This document shows positions 20,323-28,849 of a stretch of 64,000 nt of DNA, piece after piece. The position numbers and the translations under genes were made by a program. The DNA is from Tomitella fengzijianii. GTDB taxonomy: Bacteria > Actinomycetota > Actinomycetes > Mycobacteriales > Mycobacteriaceae. Location: positions 1,918,679 to 1,982,678 of the forward strand of contig NZ_CP041765.1 in NCBI RefSeq assembly GCF_007559025.1, read 5' to 3'. The notes under the pieces were generated by a model that did not search any database, was not told the DNA's origin, and saw only the letters and a list, made by a program, of their open reading frames with translations. Positions within the stretch are counted from its first letter, which is position 1, and each line of letters starts with the position of its first letter.

Positions 20323-20904
20323 ATGTTCGTGCTCACCGTGGATCAGCGGCGCAGCAGACGTGACAAGGATCGCGTCGAGGCGCTGCTGCCGGAGGTCAAC
20401 AAGGCGCCCCTGCTGCGCCCCTTCGAACGCACTGCCGGAGACGAGGTCCAGGCGGTCACGGACAACCCCCGCCTGGTGGTGACGATGACCCTGGACCTGC
20501 TCCGCCGCAAACACTGGAGCGTCGGGATCGGCATCGGCGCCGTGGACCTGCCTCTTCCGGAAAGCACGCGCGCCGGCAGGGGCAGGGCGTTCGAGGCCGC
20601 GCGGTCCGCGGTCGAGGCCGCGAAATCGGCGCAGGTCCCGGTCGCCGTCGTCGGGCCCGATGCGGCCAGAACGGAGTCGGCGCAGACGGCACTGGTGCTC
20701 ACGGGGCTGGTGATCGTGCGACGCTCCGCGCAGGGACACGCGGCCGTGGGCCTGATGGACCGCGGGCTCACCCAGTCGGAGGCCGCGGAGGTCCTCGGGA
20801 TCACCAAGCAGGCGGTGTCACAGCGCCTGGCCACCGCCGCGTGGCAGCCGGAAGCGGCGGGCCGGACTCTGGCCGAACGCCTGCTTCGAGAGGCGGACCG
20901 GTGA
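20323..20904 (+). CDS. SatD-like protein with C-terminal helix-turn-helix
   Basis: A 193-residue cytoplasmic protein. The first 130 residues (MFVLTVDQRRSRR, FERTAGDEVQAV, WSVGIGIGAVDLPLP) resemble the SatD family, whose function is unknown. The C-terminus is a sigma-70-region-4-like helix-turn-helix at about residues 148-170 (GLTQSEAAEVLGITKQAVSQ). That suggests a DNA-binding regulator, perhaps acting on the TCAAGT cluster upstream. ATG 20323 has a GGGAGG site nine bases before it; the 27 codons upstream in frame are Arg/Pro-rich and unlike coding sequence. It is coupled by GTGA to a membrane protein, a common two-gene pairing. Confidence 0.7.
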   Translation: MFVLTVDQRRSRRDKDRVEALLPEVNKAPLLRPFERTAGDEVQAVTDNPRLVVTMTLDLLRRKHWSVGIGIGAVDLPLPESTRAGRGRAFEAARSAVEAAKSAQVPVAVVGPDAARTESAQTALVLTGLVIVRRSAQGHAAVGLMDRGLTQSEAAEVLGITKQAVSQRLATAAWQPEAAGRTLAERLLREADR

Positions 20905-21470
20905 TCGCGGCGGCGCTGTCCCTGCTGGGCGCGATCGTCATCGTGTCCGGCATCGCGCGCATCCCCGCACTGCGGAGACGGGCGACGGCGACGTCTGCCG
21001 CGGCCGTGGTGATCGTGGGCCTGCTGGTGGCCGCGGCGCTGTGCGCGCGGGCCGCCGGAACAGTGACCGGAGCCGCACAAGTGGCGGCCTACGTGCTCAC
21101 CGTGCTCGCGGCGGCGCTCTCCGCCGATGGCATCGTGCGGGCGGTGTTCGACGTGGGGATCGTGCGAAAACGTGCGCGCGCCGAAGACTCCAGCGCCGAT
21201 GACCCGAACGCCGATGACCCGAACGCCGATGGTCGCCCCGGTCCGCTGCGCGGGGGGTTGACCATCGGCGTCCTGGAACGCACTGCGGTGACCGCGGCGG
21301 TGCTCGCCGGCTGGCCCGGCGGCATCGCCGTGGTTCTGGCAGTCAAGGGCCTGGCCCGCTACCCGGAGCTGCGTGAGCCCGACGCGTCCGAGCAGTTCAT
21401 CATCGGCACCTTCACCAGCGTTCTCATCTCACTGGCCGTCGCCGGGGTCGGCGTGATGCTCGTCCGGTAG
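20901..21470 (+). CDS. Membrane protein partner of the SatD-like gene
   Basis: A 189-residue protein with five or so hydrophobic segments: AALSLLGAIVIVSGI, AAAVVIVGLLVAAALCARA, VAAYVLTVLAAALSA, AVTAAVLAGWPGGIAVVLAV and VLISLAVAGVGVMLV. A hydrophilic cytoplasmic loop in the middle carries a tandem DDPNA duplication coded by a 15-base repeat. No enzymatic motif is seen. GTG 20901 overlaps the TGA of the SatD-like gene, so the two are made together. Its last 42 bases overlap the convergent SPFH gene. Similar SatD plus membrane-protein pairs occur in other actinobacteria; function unknown. Confidence 0.75.
   Translation: MIAAALSLLGAIVIVSGIARIPALRRRATATSAAAVVIVGLLVAAALCARAAGTVTGAAQVAAYVLTVLAAALSADGIVRAVFDVGIVRKRARAEDSSADDPNADDPNADGRPGPLRGGLTIGVLERTAVTAAVLAGWPGGIAVVLAVKGLARYPELREPDASEQFIIGTFTSVLISLAVAGVGVMLVR
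21198..21227. repeat. 15-bp in-frame tandem repeat, two copies
   Basis: Two exact copies of gatgacccgaacgcc (21198-21212 and 21213-21227) code for DDPNA-DDPNA in the cytoplasmic loop of the membrane protein. Its length is a multiple of three, so the frame is kept. Confidence 0.85.
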
Positions 21471-22649
21471 CCCCGGCTCCCCGGTCGCCGGCGGACCGGG
21501 GACGGCGGGGCGCGATCGCGGGGCTATCCGTGCGGCCGCGCCCTCTACGGGGTCGACGGGCGTCCGGGCCACCGCCTCCGCCGCGGCCACGGCCTCCGCG
21601 ACGGCGGGATCACTGGCGGTTTCGAACCAGTGCGCGACGTCCTCCCAGTCCTCCTCGACGCCGGGCTGATCGCTCTCCGGCTCGGTCGGCTCGAACCGGA
21701 ACGTCCCCTGCGTGTCGGGTGCGCCGAGCTGCTGGGCGAACCCCTTGAGCGCAGCGCCGTAGTCGCTGGGCACCACCCACACCTTGTTGGCGTCCCCGCG
21801 GGCCATCTCCGGCAGCGTCTCCATGTACTGGAACGCCAGCAATTCCGGGGTGGGGCGGCCGCGCTTGATCGCCGCGAAGCGCTTCTCGATGGCCTTGGCC
21901 TGGCCCTGGGCCTTGAGGTAGGCGGCGGCGCGCTCGCCCTCCGCGTAGAGGATCTGCGACTGCCTCTCGGCCTCCGCCTCGAGGATCGCCGCCTGCTTGG
22001 CGCCCTCGGCTGCCAGGATCTGGCTCTGCTTGCTGCCTTCGGCCGTCTTGATGGACGATTCGCGTTGGCCCTCCGCGGTAAGGATCATCGCCCGCTTCTC
22101 GCGGTCCGCCTTCATCTGCTTCTCCATCGACTCCTGGATCGACGGCGGCGGATCGATGCTCTTGAGCTCCACGCGCGCCACGCGTAGGCCCCAGCGCCCG
22201 GTGGCCTCGTCGAGCACGCCGCGCAGCTGGCCGTTGATGGAGTCACGCGACGTGAACGTCTCCTCCAGCGTCATCCCGCCGACGACGTTGCGCAGCGTCG
22301 TCGTGGCCAGCTGTTCCACGCCCTCGATGTAGTCGTTGATCTCGTACACCGCAGCCTGCGGGTTGGTCACCTGGAAGTACACCACCGTGTCGATGGACAG
22401 GGTCAGGTTGTCCTCCGTGATCACCGGCTGCGGTGGAAACGAGACCACGCGTTCACGCAGGTCCACGCGGGCGCGGGTCCGGTCGACGAACGGTATGAGG
22501 AAGGTCAGCTGGCCGGAGACGGTGCGCGAATACCGGCCCAGCCGCTCGATCACCGCGGCCTGCGCCTGCGGGACCAGGGTCACGGACTGGACGATGAGCA
22601 CCACGACCAGTACTACGACGATGATGAGAACGATCAATGCGGCGGCCAT
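21429..22649 (-). CDS. SPFH/band-7 (stomatin/paraslipin-like) membrane protein
   Basis: A 406-residue flotillin/stomatin-type scaffold, Rv1488-like. One N-terminal membrane anchor (ALIVLIIVVVLVVVLIVQSV) is followed by the SPFH domain (RLGRYSRTVSGQLTFLIPFVDRT, ITEDNLTLSIDTVVYFQV, TLRNVVGGMTLEE). A long charged coiled coil with repeating EGQRESSIKTAEGSK-type heptads then runs to about residue 270. An acidic, Pro/Ala-rich tail of about 100 residues is longer than usual. Such proteins oligomerise and organise membrane domains together with NfeD partners. ATG 22649 shares one base with the NfeD stop. Confidence 0.93.
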   Translation of the reverse strand: MAAALIVLIIVVVLVVVLIVQSVTLVPQAQAAVIERLGRYSRTVSGQLTFLIPFVDRTRARVDLRERVVSFPPQPVITEDNLTLSIDTVVYFQVTNPQAAVYEINDYIEGVEQLATTTLRNVVGGMTLEETFTSRDSINGQLRGVLDEATGRWGLRVARVELKSIDPPPSIQESMEKQMKADREKRAMILTAEGQRESSIKTAEGSKQSQILAAEGAKQAAILEAEAERQSQILYAEGERAAAYLKAQGQAKAIEKRFAAIKRGRPTPELLAFQYMETLPEMARGDANKVWVVPSDYGAALKGFAQQLGAPDTQGTFRFEPTEPESDQPGVEEDWEDVAHWFETASDPAVAEAVAAAEAVARTPVDPVEGAAARIAPRSRPAVPGPPATGEPGLPDEHHADPGDGQ

Positions 22650-23080
22650 CAGAACTCCTTGAAGACGATGGCGGTGGCGCCGTCGATGCGGAAGACGGTC
22701 ACTTTCTCTCCCTCGGGGTAGATGATCTGGGGGTCGAGCGTCCGGGCCGTCCAGTCCTCGCCGCCGAGCCGGACGAGGCCGTCGTCCGTACCGACCGCAC
22801 GTAGCACGGTGGCGTGCCTGCCCGGCAGGGCCGCGGTGTTGGTGGGGTGCTCGGGCGGGTGGCCGAACCGCCGCAGCAGGAACGGCCGCAGGCCCAGCAC
22901 CAGGATCAGCGACACGGCGGCGAAGATCAACGCATCACCCCACACCGGCAGGTCGACGAGCGCGGTGATGCCGGCCGTTCCGAGGGCGCCGCCCGCGATC
23001 ATCAGCAGGAAGAGGTCCCCGGTGAGCGCCTCGGCGCCGGCCAGCAGCACCGCGGCGGCAAACCAGATCAACGCAGTCAC
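22649..23080 (-). CDS. NfeD-like membrane protein
   Basis: A 143-residue NfeD1b-type protein. Three hydrophobic segments in the first 65 residues (LIWFAAAVLLAGAEA, LFLLMIAGGALGTAGITAL, DALIFAAVSLILVLGLRPFLL) precede a C-terminal OB-fold (GRHATVLRAVGTDDGLVRLGGEDWTAR, GEKVTVFRIDGATAIVFKEF). NfeD proteins pair with SPFH proteins, and here the two genes overlap by one base, as in Rv1487-Rv1488. The GTG start at 23080 has no clear ribosome site. Confidence 0.92.
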   Translation of the reverse strand: MTALIWFAAAVLLAGAEALTGDLFLLMIAGGALGTAGITALVDLPVWGDALIFAAVSLILVLGLRPFLLRRFGHPPEHPTNTAALPGRHATVLRAVGTDDGLVRLGGEDWTARTLDPQIIYPEGEKVTVFRIDGATAIVFKEF

Positions 23081-23147
23081 AACACCATCTAACCAAAATT
23101 CGGCCGGACGGCGGGCGCGGCGCGGCGGGAACCCGGGCGCCGGGGCG

Positions 23148-23169
23148 CCTCCGTCCGACCGGACGGAGG
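23148..23169 (-). terminator. Hairpin between the DUF3097 and NfeD genes
   Basis: The 9-bp arms cctccgtcc (23148-23156) and ggacggagg (23161-23169) enclose a GACC loop. It lies four bases past the DUF3097 stop on the minus strand and probably ends that transcript; no T-run follows. Confidence 0.6.
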
Positions 23170-23173
23170 AAGC

Positions 23174-23998
23174 TCAGTCCGGTTCCGTGACGAAGTCGAT
23201 CAGCCGCTCCACGGCCCCGATCAGCGGGGTTTCCAGGTCGCGATAAGTCGACACCGCTGCGTTCACCTTGCGCCAGCCGTCCGACGGTGTGCCCCAGCCG
23301 AGTTCGCGGCAGACCCCGGTCTTCCAGTCGGTTCCGCGGGGGATCTTCGGCCACGCGCGGATCCCGACCGCCGACGGCTTCACGGCCTCCCAGACGTCGA
23401 TGTACGGGTGCCCGGTCACCAGCACATGCGGACCGAGGTTCTGCGTCATCCGCGACTCTTTGGACCCGGACACCAGATGGTCGGCGAGCACGCCCACCCG
23501 CCGGCCGCGCGCGGGGACGAAATCGGCGAGCCGCTCCCCCAGGTTGTCGAGGCCCTCGATGAACTCGACCACCACGCCCTCGACGCGGAGGTCATGCCCC
23601 CAGACCCGTTCCACCAGTGCCGCATCGTGCACGCCCTCCACCCAGATCCGGGCGGCGCGGGCGGTGCGCGCACGCAGACCCTCCACCCGGACGGATCCGG
23701 ACGCGGAGACGGTCCCCTGCGGGTGTTGCGGACGCGCCTTCGGCATCACCAGCGTCACAGACCGGCCGTCGATGAGGAACGCCGACGGCCGCATCGCGAA
23801 CAGCCGGGTGTTGCCGCGCGCATCCTCGAGGCGGACGAAACGGCCGTCGTAGGTCTTCTCGAAACCGACCACGGCGCCGCAATACCCGGACGCCGCGTCC
23901 TCGGCCACGAGTCCGCGTTCCGCCGGCACCTCCGGTGCCGTGCGGGCCTTCTTCCTGGCGTGCCCGGCGAAGATGTCGCCGCCATACATGTCGTTCAC
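23174..23998 (-). CDS. DUF3097 family protein (Rv1486c-like)
   Basis: A 274-residue soluble protein of a family restricted to actinobacteria. Recognisable features are the family start (MYGGDIFAGHARKK), VVGFEKTYDGRFVRLEDARGN, an RIWVEGVHDAALVERVWG segment resembling a Toprim-like core, and VLADHLVSGSKESRM and VTGHPYIDVWEAVKP. The Toprim-like GxHDxAL/DHLVxGSKE pattern hints at a nuclease or primase-type fold, but the role is unknown. GTG 23998 is taken because AGGTG lies just before it; ATG 23989 is the alternative. It is divergent from the unrecognised gene at 24072. Confidence 0.85.
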   Translation of the reverse strand: MNDMYGGDIFAGHARKKARTAPEVPAERGLVAEDAASGYCGAVVGFEKTYDGRFVRLEDARGNTRLFAMRPSAFLIDGRSVTLVMPKARPQHPQGTVSASGSVRVEGLRARTARAARIWVEGVHDAALVERVWGHDLRVEGVVVEFIEGLDNLGERLADFVPARGRRVGVLADHLVSGSKESRMTQNLGPHVLVTGHPYIDVWEAVKPSAVGIRAWPKIPRGTDWKTGVCRELGWGTPSDGWRKVNAAVSTYRDLETPLIGAVERLIDFVTEPD

Positions 23999-24071
23999 GG
24001 CACCTGAGCGTAGAGCGGCGGGCGCCCGGTCGTGTCGCGACACGCGCATCGGCCGTTATCCTGGTGTGATC

Positions 24072-25028
24072 ATGAGCGATTCACCACGTCGAAGAGGGGC
24101 CCCGGGCCCGTCGGGACCACCGGCCACTCCCCCGCCGGAGGGCCATCCGGCAGTGACCCTGGCGCTGTGGTCGGCGTCCTGGCTGCGGGGCGCCGCGGCG
24201 CCGGATCACGTGATCGAGGCGCTGGCGCAATGGGCTCCGATGCACCTGGCGGTGGCGTCGGACGAATCCGCCGCCGCGACGACGGGGTTCGCCTGGCCGC
24301 AGGACTCCGTGGGTGCGGGGCCGGTCGCGCTGCTCGGCATGCTGCGCCGGCTCGGCGACGGTCTCCGGCTGGAAGTCGTACTGCCCGTTCCCGGCGACGT
24401 CGGTGGGGTGGCCTATGGCACCGCTTTCGCTGCGGCCGCCACCCGGGCCGGCGAGGCGCTGGTGATCCACCGCGGCGTGGGCACCACGGGCACGTGCGCG
24501 GACTGCGTCGGCCTGGTCCCGTTGCGCGAGTCCGCCGACGTGCTGCAGTGGGTGGCCTACGACGCGGGATGCCGCGGCGTGCCCGCGGCCGCACCGGCGG
24601 TCGGCGCCACCCGGCAGGCGCTGCGCGAGGCGGTCCGGCGCTCGGCGGAGCTGCTCGGCGCTCAAGACCGCGTTGGCGCGGCGGGCGCCCAGGCGCAGCG
24701 CACCGTCGCGAGCCACATCGAACGCGCAGGCCGGCACGTGCTGCCCCCGGGCACGCCGCAGCGCGCCGCCGAGGCATTCCATTCGGCCGCGACCGTCGCG
24801 GCGATCCTGCACACGGCCGCGGCGACCGCCACCGGGACGCCGCACTCCGCGACGGCCACGGGGTCGCGGGAATCTTCTCTGCGTGAGCTGACGGGAGCGG
24901 TGCGCCAGGCACGTCTCGCGGCCACGGCGGACGCGGTGGCCGAGCTTCAGGGGCGCGGGGCCCCGTCGCCGGGGGCCGCGGACGTGGCGGGCCGGACCCG
25001 CACGCCCCGGCCTGAACGTCGGTATTGA
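24072..25028 (+). CDS. Unrecognised Ala-rich protein
   Basis: A 318-residue protein I do not recognise. It begins with a Pro/Gly-rich tail. The likely folded core runs from VTLALWSASWLRGAAAPDHVIEAL through GPVALLGMLRRLGDGLRLEVVLPVPGDVGG and CADCVGLVPLR to about residue 190. An Ala-rich helical region with few aromatics follows. A Cys pair (CADC) could bind metal or be redox-active, but nothing else supports this. A TATCCT hexamer ends nine bases before ATG 24072 and no ribosome site is seen. Codon use is normal for the window. The position between DUF3097 and hemH suggests a lineage-specific addition to a conserved order. Confidence 0.7.
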   Translation: MSDSPRRRGAPGPSGPPATPPPEGHPAVTLALWSASWLRGAAAPDHVIEALAQWAPMHLAVASDESAAATTGFAWPQDSVGAGPVALLGMLRRLGDGLRLEVVLPVPGDVGGVAYGTAFAAAATRAGEALVIHRGVGTTGTCADCVGLVPLRESADVLQWVAYDAGCRGVPAAAPAVGATRQALREAVRRSAELLGAQDRVGAAGAQAQRTVASHIERAGRHVLPPGTPQRAAEAFHSAATVAAILHTAAATATGTPHSATATGSRESSLRELTGAVRQARLAATADAVAELQGRGAPSPGAADVAGRTRTPRPERRY

Positions 25029-25055
25029 TGGCACCGCGCCACCGGCCGACGGCCC

Positions 25056-25095
25056 GACGCAGCCTGACCTACCGTGACGCAGCCTGACCTACCGC
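25056..25095. repeat. 20-bp tandem repeat spanning the hemH stop codon
   Basis: The units 25056-25075 and 25076-25095 differ at the last base only (core gcagcctgacctaccg). On the minus strand each contains TAG; the one in 25089-25091 ends hemH. The duplication therefore repeats the last codons and stop of hemH. Confidence 0.85.
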
Positions 25096-26189
25096 GACGG
25101 GCCGGACTGTCCGACGGTGCGCCGCGGAGGAGAGGGTGCGGCGCAGCAGCCGACGGCGCACGGGGCCCCGTTCCGGGTGCAGCCGTACTGGGGGACGTTG
25201 CCGGACCGCCGGGGCGTGGCGCCGTCGAGGTGCTCGCGGACGAGCTCGACGATCATCTCCGCCAGCCGCGGGTCGGTACCGGGCGTGGCCGCCCGGCCGA
25301 AGGCGATGCCGAGCCCGGCGGCGTGCTCGCGGGCCTCCGTGTCGAGGTCCCAGATCACCTCGAGGTGATCGGATATGAACCCCACCGGGCACACCAGCAC
25401 TCCGTCGTGCCTCCGCGCGGCGACCTCGTCGAGGTGGTCGCAGATGTCGGGGCCCAGCCACGGGATGTGCGGCGGTCCGGACCGCGACTGCCACACCACG
25501 TCGTGCTCGTCGATGCCGGCGGCCTGTGCCACGAGCCGCGCCGACTCTTCGACCTGACGGCTGTAGAGGCGGCCTCCGTCGGCAGGCGGCCCCGCCGCCT
25601 GATCCGCCCCGTCCGGCACCGAGTGGGCGGTGAACACCAGGCGGGGCCGCTCGGCGCCCAGCCGGGACAGCCCGTCGCGCACCGCATCCGCGAACGCGTC
25701 GATGAAGAGCGGATGGTCGTGGAACTGCCGGAGGCGCACCAGCTCCGGCGCCCGCTCCCCCGCCGCGGCGCGTGCGCGGGCGATGTCCTCCTGGTACTGG
25801 CGGCACCCGGAATAACCGGCCCACGCCGAGGTGGCGAAGACCAGGGCGCCGTCGATCCCCTCGGAGGCCATGGCCGTCACCGCGTCTTCGATCAGCGGAT
25901 GCCAGTTGCGGTTGCCGAACCGGACCGGCAGGTCGATGCCCTCCGCACGCAGCCGTGCCCGTACCGCGTCGATCAGCGCCCGGTTGAGCGCGTTGATCGG
26001 TGAGACGCCGCCGAAGTGCAGGTAGTGCTCCGCCACGGCGTCGAGCCGGTCCGGCGGCACGTTGCGCCCCCGGGTGACGTTCTCGAGGAACGGCCGCACG
26101 TCGTCGGGACCCTCGGGGCCGCCGAAGGACGCGAAGAGCAGGGCGCGGGCGCCGGGCTCGCGCACCGGGTCCGCCACTGCGCTGCCCAT
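25089..26189 (-). CDS. hemH: Ferrochelatase (coproporphyrin ferrochelatase type)
   Basis: A 366-residue enzyme that inserts Fe2+ into porphyrin in heme synthesis. It shows LLFASFGGPEGPDDVRPFL, the family start, with ALVFATSAWAGYSGCRQY, LVFTAHSVPD carrying the catalytic His, and a conserved Glu-rich helix near VIWDLDTEA. The tail CTRNGAPCAVGCC together with the Cys in GYSGC resembles the ligands of the [2Fe-2S] cluster known in mycobacterial ferrochelatase. Actinobacteria use the coproporphyrin route, so coproporphyrin III is the likely substrate. ATG 26189 and an in-frame GTG 26198 overlapping the inhA stop are both possible. In M. tuberculosis it also follows inhA. Confidence 0.95.
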   Translation of the reverse strand: MGSAVADPVREPGARALLFASFGGPEGPDDVRPFLENVTRGRNVPPDRLDAVAEHYLHFGGVSPINALNRALIDAVRARLRAEGIDLPVRFGNRNWHPLIEDAVTAMASEGIDGALVFATSAWAGYSGCRQYQEDIARARAAAGERAPELVRLRQFHDHPLFIDAFADAVRDGLSRLGAERPRLVFTAHSVPDGADQAAGPPADGGRLYSRQVEESARLVAQAAGIDEHDVVWQSRSGPPHIPWLGPDICDHLDEVAARRHDGVLVCPVGFISDHLEVIWDLDTEAREHAAGLGIAFGRAATPGTDPRLAEMIVELVREHLDGATPRRSGNVPQYGCTRNGAPCAVGCCAAPSPPRRTVGQSGPSR

Positions 26190-26194
26190 GCCGG

Positions 26195-26992
26195 TCACCC
26201 GATGGTGGCGTGGAAACCGCCGTCGACGTAGATGACCGAGGCGGTGGTCCCCGGCAACCAGTCGGAGAGAACTGTGGCCACCGTCGTGGCGACCTTCGTC
26301 GGGTCTTCGACGTCCCAGCCGAGGGGTGCGGCGCGGTCCCACATCTCGTTGAGCCGGGCGAGCTCGGCGCCCGGCCCGGTCGCATCGCCGGCGATCGCCT
26401 TGGCTGCGAGGGTCTTGATGGGGCCCGCCGCCACCAGATTGGAGCGGATGCCGCGGCCGCCGACCTCCTTGGCCACGTACCTGTTCACGGCCTCGAGAGT
26501 GGCCTTGGAGACGCCCATCCAGTTGTAGAACGGCATCGACCGGGTGGGATCGAAGTCCATGCCCACCAGCGACGCGCCGTCGTTGAGCACCGGCAGCAAC
26601 GCCTTTGCCAGTGCCGAGTACGAGTAGGCCGAGACCTCAAGCGCCTGGGACACGTCCTCCCACGGGGCCTCGAAGAATCCGGAGCCCAGGCAGCTGCGCG
26701 GTGCGAAGGCGATGGAATGGACGACGCCGTCGATGCCTTCCGGCGCGAGCGCGCGCACCCGGTCCGCGAGGGTCGCGAGATGGTCGGGGTTCTGGACGTC
26801 GAGCTCCACCGCCGGCGGGACGTCCTCCGGCAGGCGCTGCGCGATCCGGTCGATCAGGCGCAGCCTGTTGAAACCGGTGATGATGACGCGGGCGCCCTGT
26901 TCCTGGGCGGTCTTCGCCACGTGGAATGCGATCGACGCGTCGGTGATGATCCCGGTGACCAGAATGGTCTTGCCGGCGAGCAGTCCTGCCAT
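26195..26992 (-). CDS. inhA: Enoyl-ACP reductase (NADH), FAS-II
   Basis: A 265-residue short-chain reductase that completes each elongation cycle of meromycolate chains and is the classic isoniazid/ethionamide target. The N-terminal NADH site is [19 protein letters not shown], with Ile21 and Ser93 (VVHSIAF) as in M. tuberculosis InhA (Ser94 there). The catalytic residues Phe147, Tyr156 and Lys163 lie in [20 protein letters not shown], with the InhA-type Y-x6-K spacing. It is four residues shorter than the mycobacterial enzyme. It lies 48 bases after mabA on the same strand, overlaps the possible GTG start of hemH, and supports placement among mycolic-acid bacteria. Confidence 0.96.
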   Translation of the reverse strand: MAGLLAGKTILVTGIITDASIAFHVAKTAQEQGARVIITGFNRLRLIDRIAQRLPEDVPPAVELDVQNPDHLATLADRVRALAPEGIDGVVHSIAFAPRSCLGSGFFEAPWEDVSQALEVSAYSYSALAKALLPVLNDGASLVGMDFDPTRSMPFYNWMGVSKATLEAVNRYVAKEVGGRGIRSNLVAAGPIKTLAAKAIAGDATGPGAELARLNEMWDRAAPLGWDVEDPTKVATTVATVLSDWLPGTTASVIYVDGGFHATIG

Positions 26993-27040
26993 GCGGTGTG
27001 CGCCTCCTGGGCTGCGGGTGTGGGGGTGGTCGGATCCCGG

Positions 27041-27784
<744 letters not shown>

Positions 27785-27868
27785 TCACCCTACCCATCGG
27801 TATCGGCGCGGCGAAACCGCAGGCGGCCGGGCGCACGATCGCCGCGGGTCCTCCGTGGCGGCCGGCCG

Positions 27869-28849
27869 TCACGGGAGCCTGCGGCCGACGACGAGCGAGC
27901 CGGCCGCAGCGGCCAGTACCAGCGCCGAGCCCAGGAGCAGCCACGGCCGTGAAGCGTCGCCGCGCTCGATCTCGTAGCCCAGCTGGGTCTGCAGGGTGTC
28001 GTAGACGCTCTCCAGTTCGCCGAGGCTCGAAGCCCGGAAGAAGGTGCCGTCGGACAGGTCGGCGATCTGTTTGAGCGAGCTGTCGTCCACGGGGACGTTG
28101 ATCCGCTGCCCCTCGATGTCGACGTACCCGTAGGAGGTGCCGAAGGAGATCGTCGAGACCGGCACGCCGACCTTCTTCGCCTGCCGCGCCGCGGTGAACG
28201 CGCCGCGCGGATCGTCGAGGCCCTGCGGCACTGTCTGGGTGCCGTCGGATTCCAGCACGATCCGCGCCGGCGGGACGTTGTCGCCACCGCCCAGTCCGGC
28301 GCCGAAGTTCTCGATCGCCTGCAGCGAGGTGAAGATCGCCTCGCCCGTGGCGGTGCGCTCGGCCAGCTGCAGATTGTCGATGGCGTTCACCACCGACTGC
28401 CGGTTGGTGGTGGGCGAGACGAGAACCGAGGCCGTTCCTGCGAAGGACACCAGGCCCAGGTTGATGCCGTCGGGGAGCTCGTCGACGAACGTCTTGGCGG
28501 CCTCCTGCGCCGCCTTGAGCCTGCTGGGCTGCACGTCCGTGGCCTGCATCGACAGTGACACGTCGATGGCCAGCATCACGGTGGCACGGTTGCGCGGGAC
28601 CTTGTGGTCGGCGGTGGGGCCGGCGGCGGCGATGGTCAGGCCGGTGAGCCCGAGCACCAGCAGAAGCGCGGGCAGGTGGAGGTACCACCTGCGGCGCTGC
28701 GGGGTGACCGAGTCGAGCATGTCGAAACTGGCGAACCGCAGGGCCTTGCGCCGGCGGCGCAGTTGCACCGCCACGTACGCGGCGGCCACCGCGGCGACGG
28801 CGATGAGCCAGAGCAGCCACCACGGATGGACGAAGCCGGACAGGCTCAC
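27869..28849 (-). CDS. VWA-domain membrane protein (BatA-like, Rv1481-like)
   Basis: A 326-residue protein with an N-terminal helix (WWLLWLIAVAAVAAAYVAVQL), a second one (LPALLLVLGLTGLTIAAAG), an exported von Willebrand A domain and a C-terminal helix (WLLLGSALVLAAAAGSLVV). The metal-ion-dependent adhesion site is intact: AIDVSLSM (DxSxS), a Thr in the TGEAI region and VLESDGTQT. It is the third gene of a MoxR-DUF58-VWA cassette, in which MoxR-type ATPases act as chaperones for VWA proteins. GTG 28849 overlaps the DUF58 stop (GTGA). Confidence 0.92.
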   Translation of the reverse strand: MSLSGFVHPWWLLWLIAVAAVAAAYVAVQLRRRRKALRFASFDMLDSVTPQRRRWYLHLPALLLVLGLTGLTIAAAGPTADHKVPRNRATVMLAIDVSLSMQATDVQPSRLKAAQEAAKTFVDELPDGINLGLVSFAGTASVLVSPTTNRQSVVNAIDNLQLAERTATGEAIFTSLQAIENFGAGLGGGDNVPPARIVLESDGTQTVPQGLDDPRGAFTAARQAKKVGVPVSTISFGTSYGYVDIEGQRINVPVDDSSLKQIADLSDGTFFRASSLGELESVYDTLQTQLGYEIERGDASRPWLLLGSALVLAAAAGSLVVGRRLP

